From assembly GCA_945862035.1 (NCBI GenBank), contig CAMAXB010000010.1:1-23345 (forward strand): a stretch of 23,345 bases of DNA, in the 5' to 3' direction. Positions 21,171-23,345 of the stretch are shown in pieces. How positions within the stretch are numbered: the stretch's first letter is position 1; each line of letters begins with the position of its first letter. The position numbers and the translations under genes are program-made. Under the pieces are notes generated by a model. The model was not told the DNA's origin. It did no database searches and saw nothing but the letters and a program-made list of their open reading frames with translations. The stretch is from Opitutus sp. GAS368. GTDB lineage: Bacteria; Verrucomicrobiota; Verrucomicrobiia; Opitutales; Opitutaceae.

Positions 21171-21277
21171 GAGCGGGGAGTGAGTAGCGGGTAGCGAGGA
21201 GGAAGGCCAGTCGAGGTGAGTCAGGCGGTGTCTATCTGCTAGGCTCGCTCCTCACTTCTCAATGCTCGCTCCTACGC
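21171..21277. repeat. Inverted heptamer-word array between trpG and nrdR
   Basis: The left arm has units gagcggg (21171), gagtgag (21178), tagcggg (21185), tagcgag (21192) and gaggaag (21199). The right arm has gctcgct (21243), cctcact (21250), tctcaat (21257), gctcgct (21264) and cctacgc (21271). All are in 7-base register, and the arms are inverted: about 22 of 30 positions match when one arm is reversed. It fills most of the 116-bp spacer and ends 1 bp from the trpG stop codon. Confidence 0.65.
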
Positions 21278-21278
21278 A

Positions 21279-21845
21279 TCAGTTCAGGGTCAGGAAGTTT
21301 TCCAAGATCCGCATGCCACCCTCGGTGGCGATGGATTCGGGATGAAATTGGACGCCCCAGACCGGGAGCGTCTTGTGGCGGAGCCCCATGATCTCGCCCT
21401 CGGCGGTTTCGGCCGTGACCGCCAGGCAGTCGGGGAGCGTGGCGCGTTCGACGAGCAGGGAATGGTAGCGGGTGGCGGCAAAGCCCTGAGGCATGCCTGT
21501 GAACACGTCCGTATTCTGGTGCAGGATGGGCGAGGTTTTCCCGTGCATCAGGCGGTCGGCGCGGATGACGCGTCCCCCAAAGTAGTGACCGATGGACTGG
21601 TGGCCCAGGCACACGCCGAAAAGGGGCTTCCGGCCGGCAAAGGTCCCGATCATGTCGAGCGACACGCCGGCCTCGACCGGGGAGCAGGGGCCGGGCGAGA
21701 TCAGGACCCGGTCCGGATTCAGCGCGAGCGCCTCCGCCGGGGTGATCTCATTGTTGCGAAATACGCGCTGCGCCACGCCCAACTGGCCGAAGTATTGGAC
21801 GAGGTTGTAGGTGAACGAGTCGAAATTATCGATGACCAGCAGCAC
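21279..21845 (-). CDS. trpG: Anthranilate / para-aminobenzoate synthase glutaminase component
   Basis: Supplies ammonia from glutamine to TrpE (tryptophan) or PabB (folate). The 188-residue product has the TrpG/PabA signatures: MLLVIDNFDSFTYNLVQ (1-17), LISPGPCSP (48-56), nucleophile C79 in GVCLGHQ, MHGKTSPI (100-107), YHSLLVE (127-133), and H168/E170 in QFHPES. Sequence alone does not decide between TrpG and PabA; many bacteria use one amphibolic protein, and no trpE or pabB is nearby. It is divergent from tgt with a 72-bp gap. The symbol is given as the common name for the family. Confidence 0.92.
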   Translation of the reverse strand: MLLVIDNFDSFTYNLVQYFGQLGVAQRVFRNNEITPAEALALNPDRVLISPGPCSPVEAGVSLDMIGTFAGRKPLFGVCLGHQSIGHYFGGRVIRADRLMHGKTSPILHQNTDVFTGMPQGFAATRYHSLLVERATLPDCLAVTAETAEGEIMGLRHKTLPVWGVQFHPESIATEGGMRILENFLTLN

Positions 21846-21875
21846 GGTAAAGGGAGGCTGAGATTACCTCGCGGA

Positions 21876-21906
21876 TTGACAGCGGGGTCAAGCGTGCCGG
21901 TAGGGT
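21876..21906 (+). promoter_or_regulatory. Candidate promoter for tgt
   Basis: A perfect -35-like ttgaca (21876-21881) is followed by a 19-bp gap and a weak -10-like tagggt (21901-21906). The position in a divergent gap, 12 bp before the tgt ATG, fits a promoter with a very short leader. The -10 match is poor. Confidence 0.35.
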
Positions 21907-21917
21907 GGGGTGCGCCG

Positions 21918-23051
21918 ATGCCCGAACACTTCCAACTCCTGCGAACCGATCCAGCCACCGCCGCCCGCCGCGGGCGCCTGCAGACCCGGCATGGCGTGGT
22001 GGAGACGCCCATCTTCATGCCCGTGGGTACCCAGGGCACGGTCAAGGCGCTGACCCCCGTTCATCTGAAGGACATCGGGGCGCAGATCATCCTCGGCAAC
22101 ACCTACCATCTCAATTTGCGACCGGGCAGCGAGTTGGTGCGGGATCTCGGCGGCTTGCACCGCTTCATGGGCTGGGATGGGCCGATCCTGACGGATAGCG
22201 GCGGCTTCCAGGTGTTTTCGCTCTCGAAGCTGCGAGATATCCGGGAGGACGGGGTGGCGTTTCAGTCGCATCTCGATGGCGCGAAGCTGTTCCTCGGGCC
22301 CAAGGAGGTCATGGGCATCCAGTCGAATCTCGGCAGCGATATCGCGATGGTGATCGATGAGTGCCCGCCGTGGCCCTGCGAGCGGGATGCCTGCGCGGTC
22401 GCGGTCAATCGCAGCTATCGCTGGGCGAAGCAGTGCAAGGAGATCGCCGTGGAGAGTGGTTTTTTGGGGCGCGGGCACCATGTCTTCGCGATCGTGCAGG
22501 GCTCGACCTTTGACGACCTGCGGCGCGAGGCCGCCGAATCGCTGGCCGCGCTGGATTTTCCCGGCTATGCCGTCGGCGGTGTGAGCGTGGGCGAGCCGGA
22601 GCCGGAGATGCTCAAGCAGGTCGGCGCGACGACCCCCTTCATGCCACGCGACAAACCCCGCTACACCATGGGACTGGGTACGCCTCCGCAGCTTCTGAAG
22701 ATGATCGCGCTCGGGGTGGACATGTTTGACTGCGTGCTGCCGACCCGCGTCGCCCGCAACGGCCTGGTGTTCACGCCGGACGGGCCGATCAACCTGCGCA
22801 ATGAGCGCTTCCGGACGGATGCGTCCCCGATCGTGGAGGGGCTGGACAACTACACCTGCCGGACGTTCACGCGGGCCTACCTGCGTCACTTGGTGCAGGC
22901 CGAGGAGATGCTCGCGGGCACCTTGCTCAGTCTCCACAACCTGCATTTCTACCTCGATCTGATGGCGCAGGCGCGCGCCCACCTTGAGGCGGGCGACTAC
23001 GGAACGTGGCACCGTGCATGGATCGCCCGCTACGAGGCCGGGCTGGCCTAG
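21918..23051 (+). CDS. tgt: tRNA-guanine transglycosylase, zinc site altered
   Basis: Exchanges guanine-34 of GU(N) anticodon tRNAs for preQ1 in queuosine biosynthesis. The 377-residue product carries the barrel landmarks: MPVGTQGTVKAL (34-45), GNTYHLNLRPG (60-70), LTDSGGFQVFSL (91-102) with D93, DECPP (147-151) with D147, GGVSVGEP (220-227), GLGTPPQLL (252-260) and D271 in MFDCVLPTRVARNG, the nucleophile region. The zinc site is unusual: the CxCxxC motif reads LxNxxC (L309, N311, C314), with the fourth ligand H340 retained. All catalytic residues are intact, so I expect activity with a modified or absent zinc site. The start at ATG 21918 gives a normal length. A longer open frame upstream is antisense to trpG and rejected. 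queA is not in the window. Confidence 0.96.
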   Translation: MPEHFQLLRTDPATAARRGRLQTRHGVVETPIFMPVGTQGTVKALTPVHLKDIGAQIILGNTYHLNLRPGSELVRDLGGLHRFMGWDGPILTDSGGFQVFSLSKLRDIREDGVAFQSHLDGAKLFLGPKEVMGIQSNLGSDIAMVIDECPPWPCERDACAVAVNRSYRWAKQCKEIAVESGFLGRGHHVFAIVQGSTFDDLRREAAESLAALDFPGYAVGGVSVGEPEPEMLKQVGATTPFMPRDKPRYTMGLGTPPQLLKMIALGVDMFDCVLPTRVARNGLVFTPDGPINLRNERFRTDASPIVEGLDNYTCRTFTRAYLRHLVQAEEMLAGTLLSLHNLHFYLDLMAQARAHLEAGDYGTWHRAWIARYEAGLA

Positions 23052-23073
23052 GTCCGCTGGCTAGCGGCCAGCC
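23041..23073. terminator. Inverted repeat between convergent tgt and esterase-like gene
   Basis: ggctggcc (23041-23048) and ggccagcc (23066-23073) form a perfect 8-bp stem spanning both stop codons, which are only 9 bp apart. There is no T-run. It could act as a shared transcription end, with low confidence. Confidence 0.3.
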
Positions 23074-23345
23074 GGTCCGAACAACCCGTCCGCGTGGTCG
23101 AGGTAGCGCTTCCAGTCGAACGCCGTCAGGTCATGTCCGCCTTCGCGGATGTGGTAGGCGAGCGGACCCTGCACGAGCAGATCATTGACCAGGGGCATTT
23201 CGTCGGGGAGGGGCGCATCGGATCCAAGGAGCGACCAGATCCTTGAGGCCTCGACCAGCGCCAGCCACGAACCGCGCGGATCGGCCCAGAGGTCGAGGGT
23301 GCCGTCGCCGCCGTGATAGCCGCGCGGGGCAAGCAGGGCGATCAG
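23061..23345 (-). CDS. C-terminal part of an alpha/beta-hydrolase (CE15-like esterase?), cut by window edge
   Basis: The minus-strand frame from base 23345 is open for 94 codons to the TAG at 23061-23063. It reads like a real protein: APRGYHGGDG near the start, WADPRGSWLALVEASRIWSLLG (about 21-42), LPDEMPLVNDLLVQGPLAYHIREGGHDLTAFDWKRYLDH (about 47-85). The pattern of a WxDPxGxxLA segment, an EMPxxN/D loop and a terminal GGHD resembles the C-terminal end of glucuronoyl-esterase or acetylxylan-esterase-type hydrolases, where the His would be the catalytic one. No ATG lies in this part, so the gene start is beyond the window. The family call is moderate; that it is a real gene is likely. Confidence 0.72.
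   Translation of the reverse strand: MIALLAPRGYHGGDGTLDLWADPRGSWLALVEASRIWSLLGSDAPLPDEMPLVNDLLVQGPLAYHIREGGHDLTAFDWKRYLDHADGLFGPAGR

Noticed and set aside
2337..21277. CRISPR array interpretation of the periodic spacers
   Set aside because: Units are 7 bp without spacers of 30-40 bp and no cas genes are present.
21342..21917. Long in-frame upstream extension of tgt (192 codons)
   Set aside because: It is antisense to trpG, with shadow-type composition, and ATG 21918 gives the normal TGT N-terminus and length.
23126..23332. 68-codon minus-strand ORF at the right end
   Set aside because: Shadow frame. Another minus-strand frame, open from the window edge to 23061, reads as an esterase C-terminus.

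Overview
This GC-rich 23.3 kb window is chromosomal and almost all housekeeping. It probably comes from the Verrucomicrobiota, most likely Opitutales/Opitutaceae. That assignment is inference. It rests on the ribosomal-protein extensions, the near absence of Shine-Dalgarno sequences, a GxxExxY-family gene, and spacers filled with short periodic words. No rRNA, tRNA, CRISPR array, prophage or transposase gene was found. No gene-free stretch exceeds 300 bases; the largest spacers are 11763-11974, 5077-5244 and 9946-10083.

Layout. 1-5781 (+) is the end of the spc operon plus the alpha operon: secY (5' end outside the window), a degenerate adenylate-kinase homologue in the adk position, map, rpsM, rpsK, rpsD, rpoA and rplQ, closed by a strong terminator at 5807-5838. 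infA and rpmJ, often found between map and rpsM, are absent here. 5896-8578 (+) holds a tiny membrane zinc-ribbon protein, guaA and an exported protein. 8650-12631 (+) is a histidine cluster, hisD-hisC-hisB-hisH. 12742-14037 (+) is citrate synthase with its own terminator. 14086-14793 (-) is a VC0807-like membrane protein. 14898-19381 (+) is a compact run: pdxJ, acpS, a membrane-anchored unknown, nnr and dprA. 19378-21845 (-) holds, in transcription order, a trpG/pabA-type amidotransferase, nrdR, a coupled unknown gene, a GxxExxY gene and a HIT hydrolase. 21918-23051 (+) is tgt. The window ends inside a convergent esterase-like gene (-).

Two non-genic observations stand out. First, several spacers (map-rpsM, rpsK-rpsD, rpoA-rplQ, hisD-hisC, nrdR-trpG, weakly hisB-hisH) are built of 7-base words repeated in strict register. 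Each spacer uses a different word. Three spacers carry them as two inverted arms that could fold into long imperfect hairpins. Second, the GxxExxY gene is tightly bracketed by a 29-bp inverted repeat (27/29 identical) built from 9-base words. This makes a 468-bp cassette fitted between two unrelated genes. These look like related but distinct kinds of small mobile or templated repeat.

At the protein level, the notable points are a TGT that has lost two of its three zinc cysteines, an adenylate-kinase homologue without a P-loop, a SecY with an extra C-terminal hydrophobic segment, and long Ala/Lys/Pro-rich tails on S11 (N-terminal) and L17 (C-terminal).
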